A stretch of 13,596 bases of DNA from Planctomycetaceae bacterium (GCA_031283515.1 JAITBS010000435.1:1-13596), one strand, 5' to 3'; shown: positions 1 through 7,821, counted from the stretch's first letter. The notes: generated from the letters alone by a model not told the origin. Program-made: numbers and translations.

Positions 1-157
1 TCATCATCATTCAGTGGAATATTTTATAACATGAACCACACAAAATAACACGAAAAGAGTCAGAACAAAGATTTCATATTTTTCGTGCTATTTTGTGTGT
101 TGCGATGTGATAAAAAGAAAAAGAGACCGTCACGTTTTCTGATTGTTTTACGGTGTT
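1..157. repeat. Imperfect inverted repeat downstream of the HTH gene
   Basis: This spacer follows the stop codon of the minus-strand HTH gene. Positions 36-56 and 79-101 form an imperfect inverted repeat: arm 1 reads CCACACAAAATAACACGAAA and arm 2 is its near reverse complement, with about two mismatches and a loop of about 22 nt. Arm 2 belongs to a 25-nt stretch (77-101) that recurs exactly at 7587-7611. The hairpin could act as a terminator or transcript-end structure for the minus-strand gene, but it lacks a clean GC stem with a T tract. No gene is visible here. Confidence 0.6.
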
Positions 158-1654
158 TTACAAGGATTCTTCGATGCGGCGCAGTTGTTTATCTCTCCAA
201 TCTTTATCCCAACAAATTTTAGGAATTATCGTTTTGAAATCGTCAATGTATCGGTAGAACCCAGAAATAACATCAAGATTAAAACAGTATAAACGTTTCT
301 TATACCGTTTCACATTCCACGCCGCAACAAAACCGTCTTCCTGAACCAGAATACTCAAATTATCCGGTATCACATTCAAATAACCAAATGAAGTAAAAAC
401 AATATTATTGTTCCTGTAAAGTGACGATTTCATTATTGAATCTGTTATTTTTTTCAGATGTTCTTTTGACAAAATTATTTTTGTCGCACAAATTTCGGAA
501 AGATTACAATCTTCGACATGTTCGGATGTTACAAAATTTTCCAGAATATCAAGATTACAAATAGAGGAATAAAGATGTTCTGTTTGCAGTTGCCGTATTT
601 CGTTGGCAGTGGAAACACATTCTTCGATTTTTGATTTAGCAATATTGTTTGCTTCAAGTATTTCCCGCAATAATTCTGTATCAATAATTTGCAATGTTAA
701 TGAAGGATTGAGCATGTAGAGATTCCGGTTTGGTTTCAGACTTTTCCGTGCAATATCCAAAAATGCCGAAATATCACTTGCAGAAATAGACTCAATCAAC
801 CGTTTTGATTTCCTTAAAATTCCTGCTGTATTATTTACAAAAAAATTAATTGTTTCTTTATTGGTGTAAAGCATACTGTGCGGTTTTTGGTCAAAATCAA
901 CATTAGTAACACATTGCAGTACAATTTCATTTTCTACAACGAAATTCGTATAATGGTAAGAATCATCGTGCATTGGCGGATGACTCCACACTTCAACACC
1001 ATCTAAAAGATACAATTCCATCCACCGGAAAATTGCACGGTAAGGACGATAAATATCTGTATCACAATCAATAATTAATAGTTTATGACCATAACGTGAA
1101 ATGGCGTGAAAATATTGCATACAAGTATTGATACGTACTTGTTCTTCGGTAATTCCTTTGTTTCCTACCCAATTGATGCCGGAGTGATCGACTAAGAAAA
1201 TGGTTTGCACCGGCGGCAACCGTAAAACATAATCTAAATAGTAAGCAATTGCTTCATCAATACCGTTTTCATCGAGAAATATACTGATATTGGTGTTGTA
1301 ACCGTTTTTAGGAGTAAAAACCGGAAACGGTTTATCTTGAAAATTTGGCGGTTCTATTTTTTTTTCGGCGAGCCAAAAACTTAAAGCCTCTATTTGTTGT
1401 TCTCTGCTTTCGGGGTTGATATCTGTTTTAATTGTTTTTAGAATATTAAAAATTACAGAAATACCTATTTCCTTTTCTTTTCGCAACAGAAACTCGGACA
1501 ACTGTCTGGATTGTCCGTTTTTATAGGGAATTCTCCTTTGATTATTCCGCCATTTACTGACGGTTGTTGCATCTATTTGTAACTCGGCGGAAACTTCGGT
1601 TCCTGTAATATTTAACGCCTTCAAAATATAATCCAACTTTGATGCACTTTTCAT
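158..1654 (-). CDS. Helix-turn-helix protein with unrecognised C-terminal region
   Basis: This 498-residue protein starts with ATG at 1654-1652 and ends with TAA at 160-158. Residues about 6-45 look like a Xre/Cro-type helix-turn-helix: VSAELQIDATTVSKWRNNQR has the expected turn and a recognition helix ending in WRNNQRRIP, so DNA binding is likely. The remaining 450 residues match no domain I can name. Residues about 149-227 alternate hydrophobic strands and helices (TIFLVDHSG, KLLIIDCDTD, VEVWSHPP), which suggests an alpha/beta sensor-like domain. No signal peptide or membrane segment is visible, so it is probably cytosolic. It is the only minus-strand gene here, diverges from the 2015 gene across 360 nt, and has no clear Shine-Dalgarno. 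It resembles in style large HTH regulators of Firmicutes, so transfer is possible but unproven. A ligand-responsive regulator is my best guess. Confidence 0.85.
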   Translation of the reverse strand: MKSASKLDYILKALNITGTEVSAELQIDATTVSKWRNNQRRIPYKNGQSRQLSEFLLRKEKEIGISVIFNILKTIKTDINPESREQQIEALSFWLAEKKIEPPNFQDKPFPVFTPKNGYNTNISIFLDENGIDEAIAYYLDYVLRLPPVQTIFLVDHSGINWVGNKGITEEQVRINTCMQYFHAISRYGHKLLIIDCDTDIYRPYRAIFRWMELYLLDGVEVWSHPPMHDDSYHYTNFVVENEIVLQCVTNVDFDQKPHSMLYTNKETINFFVNNTAGILRKSKRLIESISASDISAFLDIARKSLKPNRNLYMLNPSLTLQIIDTELLREILEANNIAKSKIEECVSTANEIRQLQTEHLYSSICNLDILENFVTSEHVEDCNLSEICATKIILSKEHLKKITDSIMKSSLYRNNNIVFTSFGYLNVIPDNLSILVQEDGFVAAWNVKRYKKRLYCFNLDVISGFYRYIDDFKTIIPKICWDKDWRDKQLRRIEESL

Positions 1655-1948
1655 ATAATTGTTCTGGTATTAGTTGTCCTGATAACAATAATGAATATCG
1701 GTAACTGCTCACGGTAATAAACAAAAAGATCGTCGATTTTCCGGTAAAAGAGTATCATCTACCTTTTGAATGTGAACAACTATCGAAAATTTTACTACAT
1801 TCGAATCTTTAATGTCAATCCTTACCCATGATAAAATCTGCCACCATGATGTTTAACGGCAAAATCCGTGTGATATTTGCCGGAATAGCGAATCCGAATG
1901 TAATTCCCCTTCATTTACCGAAAGTAGGCGATTTTCCGGTAAGACATG
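1655..1948. other. Divergent intergenic region with a 14-bp direct repeat
   Basis: This spacer lies between the divergent HTH gene and the Cys/His-rich gene. It contains two exact copies of CGATTTTCCGGTAA, at 1734-1747 and 1929-1942. The second ends 6 nt before the -35 box at 1949. That position would suit an operator or activator site, possibly for the neighbouring HTH protein, but this is inference from position only. A 50-codon open frame at 1828-1980 runs through the promoter and is not called. Confidence 0.45.
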
Positions 1949-1977
1949 TTGACAAAAAAAATATCTTCGATTATACT
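1949..1977 (+). promoter_or_regulatory. Sigma70-type promoter for the Cys/His-rich gene
   Basis: TTGACA at 1949-1954 is separated by exactly 17 nt from TATACT at 1972-1977, a full-consensus -35 with a 5/6 match at -10. Initiation would fall near 1984 and give a leader of about 31 nt before the ATG at 2015. This supports 2015 over the upstream in-frame ATG at 1946, which lies on the promoter. The promoter may also serve the DUF1559 gene downstream. Confidence 0.6.
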
Positions 1978-2014
1978 TAGTCGAAATATTTTTTATTTTA
2001 CTGGAGTTTGCACT

Positions 2015-2380
2015 ATGGAACAAGTTTTTCGTAAGACATTACAACGAATCGCCGTATTGGGATCATTGTGGTTGTATGTCTTCGCTCTGGTTCTCAGTCC
2101 AGTTTGGCATGTTCACCACTATAACTGCAACAATCAATCCGAAGACACTTCGGAATGTTGTTGTTCGTCGTCGCCGGTTTGCCCTTCTGTAGAGCCGCGC
2201 CAAGAATGTGACTTGTGCCGGATTCTTTATACAACGATTCCATTGTTTGTGTTGACCGTTGTTTTGCAGGAAACCACAAACAATATTTCGGAAATCCCCG
2301 CGAAAACGGTAACCTTAATAGTTCAAACCGTTTACGGAATTCCTTCATGCCGTGCGCCACCATTGGGTGTTTGCTCTTGA
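2015..2380 (+). CDS. Small Cys/His-rich membrane-anchored protein
   Basis: This is a 121-residue protein. The ATG at 2015 is preferred because CTGGAG at 2001-2006 is a reasonable ribosome site and the promoter ends at 1977. Residues about 12-30 form one hydrophobic segment (signal anchor or uncleaved signal). It is followed by a His cluster (WHVHHYNC, residues 31-38), a Cys-dense stretch (C48-C50, C56, C65, C68), a second hydrophobic stretch at about 70-85, and a tail with SCRAPPL. The Cys-x2-Cys arrangement after a histidine cluster and the terminal RAPP motif recall DUF2946-like small metal-associated proteins, but I cannot establish membership. Metal binding or disulfide formation in the periplasm is plausible. 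It lies 209 nt upstream of the DUF1559 pseudopilin in the same direction, so cotranscription is possible. Confidence 0.75.
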   Translation: MEQVFRKTLQRIAVLGSLWLYVFALVLSPVWHVHHYNCNNQSEDTSECCCSSSPVCPSVEPRQECDLCRILYTTIPLFVLTVVLQETTNNISEIPAKTVTLIVQTVYGIPSCRAPPLGVCS

Positions 2381-2589
2381 TTGATCCCTGACAAAATTAC
2401 TGTTGGGACTTCTGTTGTCTTATTTGTATGAATACTTGCGCTTGTTGTACGTATTGAGTCATACGGACTTACCGTTGGTATCGTTAAATCCTTGCGCTGA
2501 AAGTATATACACACCGATTTTTATATCTACGTTTGTTATTTATTCAATTATTATTTATTCAATAACCTTTTAATTTAAGGAAAAAAACC

Positions 2590-3742
2590 ATGTCTGTTAA
2601 AAGAATATTTCAGTTAATAAAAGTATTTTGTAGTGTTGCCTTTGGAAAAATTCGATTTTTTAGGCGAAGTCGTGTTAAAATAGGGGGGGGGGCACTATAG
2701 GACAGGGTTCACGCTTGTTGAACTTCTGGTCGTTATCGCCATTATTGGCGTCTTGATCGCATTGCTGCTGCCCGCAGTCCAAATGGCACGCGAGGCGGCG
2801 AGGCGAATGTCCTGTTCCAACAACATGAAACAATGGGGACTCGCTTTGCACAACTATCACAGTGCCTATAACGTTTGTCCGGGTCTTGGCAATGGATATT
2901 ACCCAGCCTATTCCATTCAAGCCAACTTACTTCCCTATATTGAGCAACCTGCATTATCGTCGTTACTTGATTTCAAGACGCCGCTACTTACGGGTTCAAG
3001 AGGTTCCTCTTACATTAACCCTGCTTTATCGGAGGTGATACAGTGTACGGCGAATCTTTTCAAATGTCCCAGCGATGGAACAGATCATTTATATCCAATC
3101 AGTAATATCGGCACTACCAGTGGAGATGTTGCTTATGCGCGGGGCAGCAATTACGTTTTTTCTACTGGTAGTGGTGTTTATCCCAACATGGATCTCCGCT
3201 ATCCAACCGATGGATTATTTTACTACAATTCCGCTCGCGGTTTTGAAAGTATTACGGATGGAATGTCCAACACGATAATTTTGTCTGAAGCCAAACTCGG
3301 TGATAACGCGGGCAGTCCAACAGAAGGCGATGCCCCCGAAATGCGCCGTGTTGCTGATGTGGGAGGATGGGTTAAACCACTTGCGGCAACCGACAACACT
3401 CAAGGTACAGATCCTGCACTAACAGATCCGGGAGATGGTTCATTTACCAGTATTAAGGGACAGACCGATGCCTGTACTGATTGGGAGACGAAACGATGTG
3501 GAGCGTGGATTTGGGGAGCTCCGCTTTATAGTGCGTTCAATGCCTATTACCCGCCAAATCATAATATTCCCGATATTCATTTTCATGGTATGGGATTGTA
3601 TGGGGCGAGGAGTAATCACCCGACTGGAGTTAATGCCGGTTTGGGAGATGGAAGTGTCCGCTTTACGAGTAACTCCATTCACCTCGACATTTGGCGGTCA
3701 GCAGCAAGCATTGGCGGCGGTGAATCGGTACATTTACCCTGA
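2590..3742 (+). CDS. DUF1559 pseudopilin-like protein, frame broken at a poly-G tract
   Basis: The body is a planctomycete DUF1559 protein. It has a type IV prepilin-like segment (TG|FTLVELLVVIAIIG, with Glu at +5), then REAARRMSCSNNMKQWGLALHNYH and a C-terminal H-x-GGVN-like motif ending GLGDGSVRF. Such proteins are thought to be processed by prepilin peptidase after the Gly and assembled or secreted; their function is mostly unknown. The natural start is ATG 2590 with AAGGA upstream (2577-2581). It opens a basic leader (MSVKRIFQLIKVF...) that runs without stops to the G10 tract at 2683-2692. With ten Gs this frame stops at TAG 2698-2700, while the pilin frame has a stop at 2681-2683. Nine or twelve Gs fuse both into 383 residues with a 39-residue leader. 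As given, only a TTG (2753) inside the hydrophobic helix or a later ATG could start the body. The gene is therefore either phase-variable and off, or affected by a homopolymer error. Confidence 0.85.
2683..2692 (+). repeat. Poly-G tract (10 G) inside the pseudopilin leader
   Basis: Ten consecutive Gs lie between the leader codons (GTT AAA ATA) and CAC TAT AGG ACA GGG TTC of the mature pilin. The tract encodes a Gly run just before the prepilin cleavage site. Its length sets whether start and body share a frame: 9 or 12 Gs join them, 10 or 11 do not. Slippage in such tracts drives phase variation in other bacteria. Long G runs are also a common site of sequencing and assembly errors. Confidence 0.9.
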
Positions 3743-3953
3743 AAATAAATGGGTAACTATTCAGCAGCAGCAGTTTGGGCAAAGTTCCCTTCTGTTACCC
3801 CAACAATCGGATAAACATATATGGGTCAAAGTGTTCACCCTTACTAGCGTTTTGTTAGTTTTTAATTTTAGGATATTGTGTTTTACGATAAGCCTGTTAT
3901 TGGTCAAGGTTACCTTTCTGTTTATGCCAAATTTTAAGATTAACAAAGCACTA

Positions 3954-4201
3954 GTAATATATCAGTGGAATTTTTGTAGTTACCAACAATAGGTAGCCCT
4001 GAAAGGGCAGTGGTTAGTTGATAGTTGAGAGTGGATAGTTGATAGTGCCGCAAGCGGAATTACAGCCGGAAGGGTATTACTCCGCGTGCGAACTCTCAAC
4101 TCTCAACTCTCAACTATTCCATTGCCCCGTTGGGGTGGGCTATAATCCTGACGCCCCTATCGGGGCTAATGGGAAAAACAAAAATTTCACTGATATATTA
4201 C
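3954..4201 (+). repeat. 248-bp palindromic repeat element, copy A
   Basis: The ends are 24-bp terminal inverted repeats with one mismatch: 3954-3977 (starting GTAATATATCAGTGG) and the complement at 4178-4201. Inside are a GCCCTGAAAGGGC hairpin (3996-4008) and an asymmetric centre (4045-4091). That centre is flanked by 7-bp repeats: TTGAGAG-type units on the left and three tandem CTCTCAA units (4093-4113) on the right, which can pair across the centre. Two further GC hairpins lie near 4123-4168 (GCCCCGTTGGGGTGGGC and CGCCCCTATCGGGGC). No coding frame is convincing. It aligns over most of its length with the reverse complement of copy C (11616-11835). It lies 211 nt after the pseudopilin stop. 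The structure fits a MITE- or REP-like non-autonomous element, and the transcript could form a long stem. Confidence 0.85.
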
Positions 4202-4515
4202 ATTAATTTTTAGAGATTCCCACTAATCATAAATGAAAAAATACAATTTGACAATATTCCTTGTTAATATTGAAATTTTTCGAGATGACCATTCGTCAAT
4301 TCGGGTCAAAATTTTATCGAATTACAAAATAGATAAAATAGGGAATTTAGTGATACGGATTTTTCGTTAAAATCGATTTATTTTTCCAAATCTGCAAGGT
4401 CGATTAAACCAATACACCTATTAGAGCCGATATAACCGAATGAATCATTTGATTCTGAAAGAAACATTGTTTAGAAATAAAATGATGTTCTTTGTCTATT
4501 GGTGAGGAATATAAA
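4202..4515. other. AT-rich spacer without a recognisable gene
   Basis: I see no gene or RNA family in this stretch between repeat copy A and the DUF11-like protein gene. A TTGACA occurs at 4248-4253 but has no good -10 at the right distance. The ribosome site GAGG at 4504-4507 precedes the ATG at 4516 by 8 nt. The promoter of the downstream gene is presumably here but is not resolved. Confidence 0.5.
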
Positions 4516-7218
4516 ATGTCTTGCAGAATAAACAAGTTTCATGTTGCGATTTTAGGCGTTGTCCTTTTTGCAGTTCAAGCGTTTGCGCAACCGCTCCCAA
4601 TGGACAGACCAACGAATCAGGTGGTATTACCGGTTCGTGTTGTCGGTGCCCATGCTCCCATTTATTTGGGGCAGGACGAACCAACGGAACGGAAAGGTTT
4701 TGGTTTAGCGGAGCGGCTTAAACGGATATTTACTAATTTGACAAAAGACGATGCGGATATTGAGGATGCGCCGCCGAATAATCCTCAGGATTCTGTTCGT
4801 TCTCTTACTTCGCAGTCTGTTCCGACACGACCGCCGAAACCTCCAACCGCTTCGGAAATCAAGCAGTCTGTTGAGAATCCCGACCAACCCACAGAACGCC
4901 GTGTTACAGATCGGCGCACCACTGTACCGGAAAGACGCCGCGAAACAAATAATCCCGCCGCCAACAAAACATCCGTTCCGTCCCCAAACGAAAATATCGA
5001 CCGGAACATTGATTCGGGCGATTCGGAAAAATCAATTTTTGACCGCATGAATATAATGCGTCAACAGATTTTCGATAAACACAATGTTGAGGATAACACT
5101 CACCGTGAATTAAATTTGGTTAAGCCCAATACTCGCGAATCAGTACCGAATCCTTCTACTCCGAAACCGGCTCAAACAGCAACCACACAACGAACTCCTT
5201 CTCAACGGACAACATTGAACGAAACACTTCCGACTCCTCCGCAAGTTTCGGTAACACCTAATACGATTTCAACAGACGATGAACTGATTAACAAACCGAT
5301 TGAAATCACCCGAACAGAACGGAATAGAACAACGGTTCCGGTTCGTCCTCAGGCGGAAGTTGCCGACAATACCCGTTTGAACGAACCGATTCACCGTACC
5401 GAAACGGAACGCGTTGTTGACGAGAAAATGCCAACACGCAAAATATCGGGAATCAATATTGAACCCAATAATACCAATACTCGTTCCGTTTATCCGACAA
5501 CACAATCTCCTGGTCAGACATTGCAAAATGAGAACAATTTATTGCGAATGGCGCGACCGCATGAACAACAAGAAAAAACTCCTAATGTTGGAGAATACAA
5601 GATTGCTTCCAGAGATGTCAAACCGGAGCGTTCTTCGGGAAGACCCATCAACATGGAACCAGAAACAGTATTGCAGGAAACAGCGTTACGAGAAAGCGTG
5701 TTACAAGGACACACCGGAAACAGTTCCGGCAACTTGGAACGGGAAAAGAAATTGCTTATCAGTCCCCGAATCGAAGTAGAAACAGAAGGCGATCCGCGTG
5801 CGATTGTTGGTCAGGAAGCAATTTACCGAATCCGAATTATTAATCGGGGCGGTTCTTCGGCGGAACAAATTGTTCTGACGGTTGAAATTCCCAATTGGCT
5901 CGAAATTGCGCAACCGGAAATCAGTGCCGGAACAACCTCTATTATTCCGCGTGATGGTAATAAAGAATTTCGGGATTTTGTTTGGAAAGTCAGCCGTGTC
6001 GAGGCACAAGCGGAAGAATTGCTCGTATTACACCTGATTCCGCAACAACGGAAATCTGTGGATTTGAGAATTAAATATGATTTTTTCAAACCGGCAACTG
6101 TTGCGAAAATTGTTGTTCAGGAACCGATTTTGGAGATGGAATTGCAAGGTCCGGATGAAGTTCTTTGGGGAACCAATGTTGGTTACAAATTGCTTGTCCG
6201 TAATTCCGGTAACGGCGATGCCGAAAATGTTAAACTTGAATTACTCCAGACGGGTTCGGATATGAAATCCTGTGAATTATCGGTTTTGAAGGCAGGTGAG
6301 GAGCAAATGATTGATGTTGAGGTCTGGACTGGTAAACAGGAACATATTGATATTAATATTCAGGCAACCGGTCAATATGACATTACGGCAAAAGTGAATA
6401 AACGGGTCAATGTTTTACGTCCTAATATTGTGATGGCGGTTGATTCACCGATGGTTCAGTTTGTTGGTAGTCCGGCGGAGTTTCAGATTAAGGTTCAAAA
6501 TATTGGTAATGCGGCGGCGCGGGATATTGTGTTATCGGCGGCGATTCCGTTGGGAGCCAAATTTATTTCGAGTACTTCCGGTGGTGAATTGACTTCTGAA
6601 AACCAAATTGTTTGGAAGGTTGATTCGATTTTGGTGGGCGATATTTTTTCGGCATCGGTGGTTTGTGAACCGAAACGCGAAGGAATATGTAAATTGGAAA
6701 CTTCTATCGGTGATAAAAGCGGTGAATTGGCGAGTTGTACCGGTTCATTTGAAGCGGAAGCTATTGTTGAGTTGAAACTGGAAGTTGAAAATCCGCAAGG
6801 TCCTGTTGAAATTGGGCAAGAAGCCGTGTACACCTTTAACGTGGTCAATCGCGGAACAAAAGCGGCGGAAAATGTTGAAATTAAAGCGGCTTTCGGTGAT
6901 GGTTTGGAACCTTACGAAGTCGAAGGCGGAAACGCTAATATGAGTGATGGTCAGGTCTTTTTCGATAAAATTCCAACGATTACATCGGGACAAAATATTG
7001 TGTTAAAAGTTAAGGCAAAAGCAGAGAAACCGGGAAATCATCGGATTCGTACGGAAGCAATCTGTGCTGTTGCCAATATTCATCTGGTCAATGAAAATAC
7101 AACTTATTTTTATCAAAAACAAAAAGGTAAAAGTACAACGATTGTTTCGAGTGATTCGACCGTTTCAACACCAACTCCGGCATCGCCCACACAAACAGAA
7201 GACCCTTTTCTAAAATAA
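4516..7218 (+). CDS. Large secreted protein with four DUF11/CARDB-like domains
   Basis: This is a 900-residue protein. ATG 4516 is chosen for its GAGG site and because a signal peptide follows directly (hydrophobic AILGVVLFAVQAFA, probable cleavage after AFA near residue 25). Residues about 25-410 are low-complexity and probably disordered, rich in Pro, Thr, Arg, Asn and Glu. Four Ig-like repeats of about 100-115 residues follow, near 416-530, 536-630, 635-745 and 749-860. Each has the family pattern of a strand, then V/YxxxVxNxGxxxAxxVxL: IINRGGSSAEQIVLTVEIP, VRNSGNGDAENVKLEL, VQNIGNAAARDIVLSAAIP, VVNRGTKAAENVEIKAAF. Such domains occur in bacterial surface and outer-membrane proteins. It is exported and probably cell-surface, envelope or matrix associated. 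There is no clear sorting motif or C-terminal anchor. Adhesion or a structural role is an inference from domain type. Confidence 0.85.
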   Translation: MSCRINKFHVAILGVVLFAVQAFAQPLPMDRPTNQVVLPVRVVGAHAPIYLGQDEPTERKGFGLAERLKRIFTNLTKDDADIEDAPPNNPQDSVRSLTSQSVPTRPPKPPTASEIKQSVENPDQPTERRVTDRRTTVPERRRETNNPAANKTSVPSPNENIDRNIDSGDSEKSIFDRMNIMRQQIFDKHNVEDNTHRELNLVKPNTRESVPNPSTPKPAQTATTQRTPSQRTTLNETLPTPPQVSVTPNTISTDDELINKPIEITRTERNRTTVPVRPQAEVADNTRLNEPIHRTETERVVDEKMPTRKISGINIEPNNTNTRSVYPTTQSPGQTLQNENNLLRMARPHEQQEKTPNVGEYKIASRDVKPERSSGRPINMEPETVLQETALRESVLQGHTGNSSGNLEREKKLLISPRIEVETEGDPRAIVGQEAIYRIRIINRGGSSAEQIVLTVEIPNWLEIAQPEISAGTTSIIPRDGNKEFRDFVWKVSRVEAQAEELLVLHLIPQQRKSVDLRIKYDFFKPATVAKIVVQEPILEMELQGPDEVLWGTNVGYKLLVRNSGNGDAENVKLELLQTGSDMKSCELSVLKAGEEQMIDVEVWTGKQEHIDINIQATGQYDITAKVNKRVNVLRPNIVMAVDSPMVQFVGSPAEFQIKVQNIGNAAARDIVLSAAIPLGAKFISSTSGGELTSENQIVWKVDSILVGDIFSASVVCEPKREGICKLETSIGDKSGELASCTGSFEAEAIVELKLEVENPQGPVEIGQEAVYTFNVVNRGTKAAENVEIKAAFGDGLEPYEVEGGNANMSDGQVFFDKIPTITSGQNIVLKVKAKAEKPGNHRIRTEAICAVANIHLVNENTTYFYQKQKGKSTTIVSSDSTVSTPTPASPTQTEDPFLK

Positions 7219-7293
7219 AAAACAGATCATATTTTTTCTTATGGACATTGTGTTTTCTGTTGGGAGTTTGTAACTATTCCGCCGTATTTTTCT

Positions 7294-7567
7294 TTTTCAC
7301 CCCCAAGCGGGTAACATTGTCCTAACCGCAGGTCATCGACTTGCGGACTCGCGCCGGTAACAAACTTCTGTCTTTCAGACAGAAGTTTAATCATTGCCGG
7401 TTTTACAATTCAGAGTATTTTGTTTCGTTTTTTAGGCGATGTGTTTTGTCGTGGAGAGTTCGCCGGCGGAATTATTGCCGAAACGGTATTACTCACTCTC
7501 CACTATCAACTCTCCACTACTCGCTTGACCTGCGGTTATGAAAATCACAGCCCTTGCAGGGTGAAAA
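7294..7567 (+). repeat. Diverged palindromic repeat element, copy B
   Basis: Outer arms TTTTCACCC (7294-7302) and its complement GGGTGAAAA (7559-7567) bracket the element. A perfect 13-bp inverted pair TAACCGCAGGTCA lies at 7323-7335, with its complement at 7526-7538. The core at 7466-7494 matches the core of copy A at 25 of 29 positions (GCGGAATTA..GCCG.AA.GGTATTACTC) and is flanked by GAGAGTT/AACTCTCC-type units. It does not carry the GTAATATATCAGTGG ends of copies A and C. It also contains an independent perfect hairpin at 7362-7388. It begins 75 nt after the stop of the DUF11-like protein gene. It is probably a related but separate or mosaic member of the family. Confidence 0.7.
7362..7388 (+). 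terminator. Perfect 12-bp hairpin, possible transcript-end structure
   Basis: AAACTTCTGTCT, loop TTC, AGACAGAAGTTT forms a perfect 12-bp stem with a 3-nt loop. It ends in TTT and is followed by AATC rather than a long T run. It lies 144 nt after the DUF11-like protein stop, within repeat copy B. It could act as a terminator or RNA stabiliser, or be the terminal structure of a nested mobile fragment. Confidence 0.45.
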
Positions 7568-7586
7568 TCAAAAAATAAAAATTCCG

Positions 7587-7611
7587 TATTTTTCGTGCTA
7601 TTTTGTGTGTT
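7587..7611 (+). repeat. 25-nt dispersed repeat, second copy
   Basis: These 25 nt (TATTTTTCGTGCTATTTTGT followed by GTGTT) are identical to positions 77-101. Similarity continues loosely into the flanks. At the first site the sequence is one arm of an inverted repeat; here the partner arm is not seen. It is probably a short intergenic repeat of this genome. Confidence 0.7.
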
Positions 7612-7725
7612 TCGTGTTGTAAAATAGAAAACATCATAAATATTACGACAAGAGGTATAATTTTCTTTTCGTTATGTTTTGTCGTTGTTTTGTTTCGTAA
7701 TTCTCAAAAAAATAATCTCCCAAAA

Positions 7726-7765
7726 TCCGTGAATATCCGCGTAAATCTGCGTAAATCTGCGGACT
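7726..7765 (+). repeat. GTAAATCTGC tandem repeat, dispersed motif
   Basis: This stretch contains GTAAATCTGC twice in tandem (7741-7760), preceded by CCGTGAATATCCGC and followed by GGACT. Its reverse complement resembles 10772-10798 (TCCGCAGATGGCGCAGATTT), so the same kind of motif occurs twice in opposite orientation, both times upstream of a gene. I see no coding or promoter function for it. Confidence 0.5.
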
Positions 7766-7792
7766 AAAAATAAACAATTACATTTGACACGG

Positions 7793-7821
7793 TTGACATT
7801 TTATTTCTTTCCATTCATAAT
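7793..7821 (+). promoter_or_regulatory. Sigma70-type promoter for the ABC permease-LUD pair
   Basis: TTGACA at 7793-7798 is 17 nt from CATAAT at 7816-7821, a full-consensus -35 with a 5/6 match at -10. Another TTGACA lies at 7784-7789. Initiation near 7828 would leave a leader of about 100 nt before the ATG at 7930. Repeat copy B separates it from the upstream gene, consistent with a new transcription unit starting here. Confidence 0.55.

Noticed and set aside
11..20. TCAGTGGAAT as an end fragment of a fourth A/C-type element
   Set aside because: Only ten bases match the terminal repeat and no partner end or core is visible, so chance is not excluded.
1828..1980. 50-codon open frame (ATG 1828) before the Cys/His-rich gene
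   Set aside because: It overlaps the promoter at 1949-1977, has no ribosome site and resembles no family I know.
1946..2014. Upstream in-frame ATG for the Cys/His-rich protein
   Set aside because: The extension lies on the -35/-10 region; the ATG at 2015 has a better leader and ribosome site.
3435..3992. 185-codon plus-strand frame overlapping the pseudopilin end
   Set aside because: It shadows the DUF1559 frame and runs through a spacer into repeat copy A; its sequence has no family likeness.
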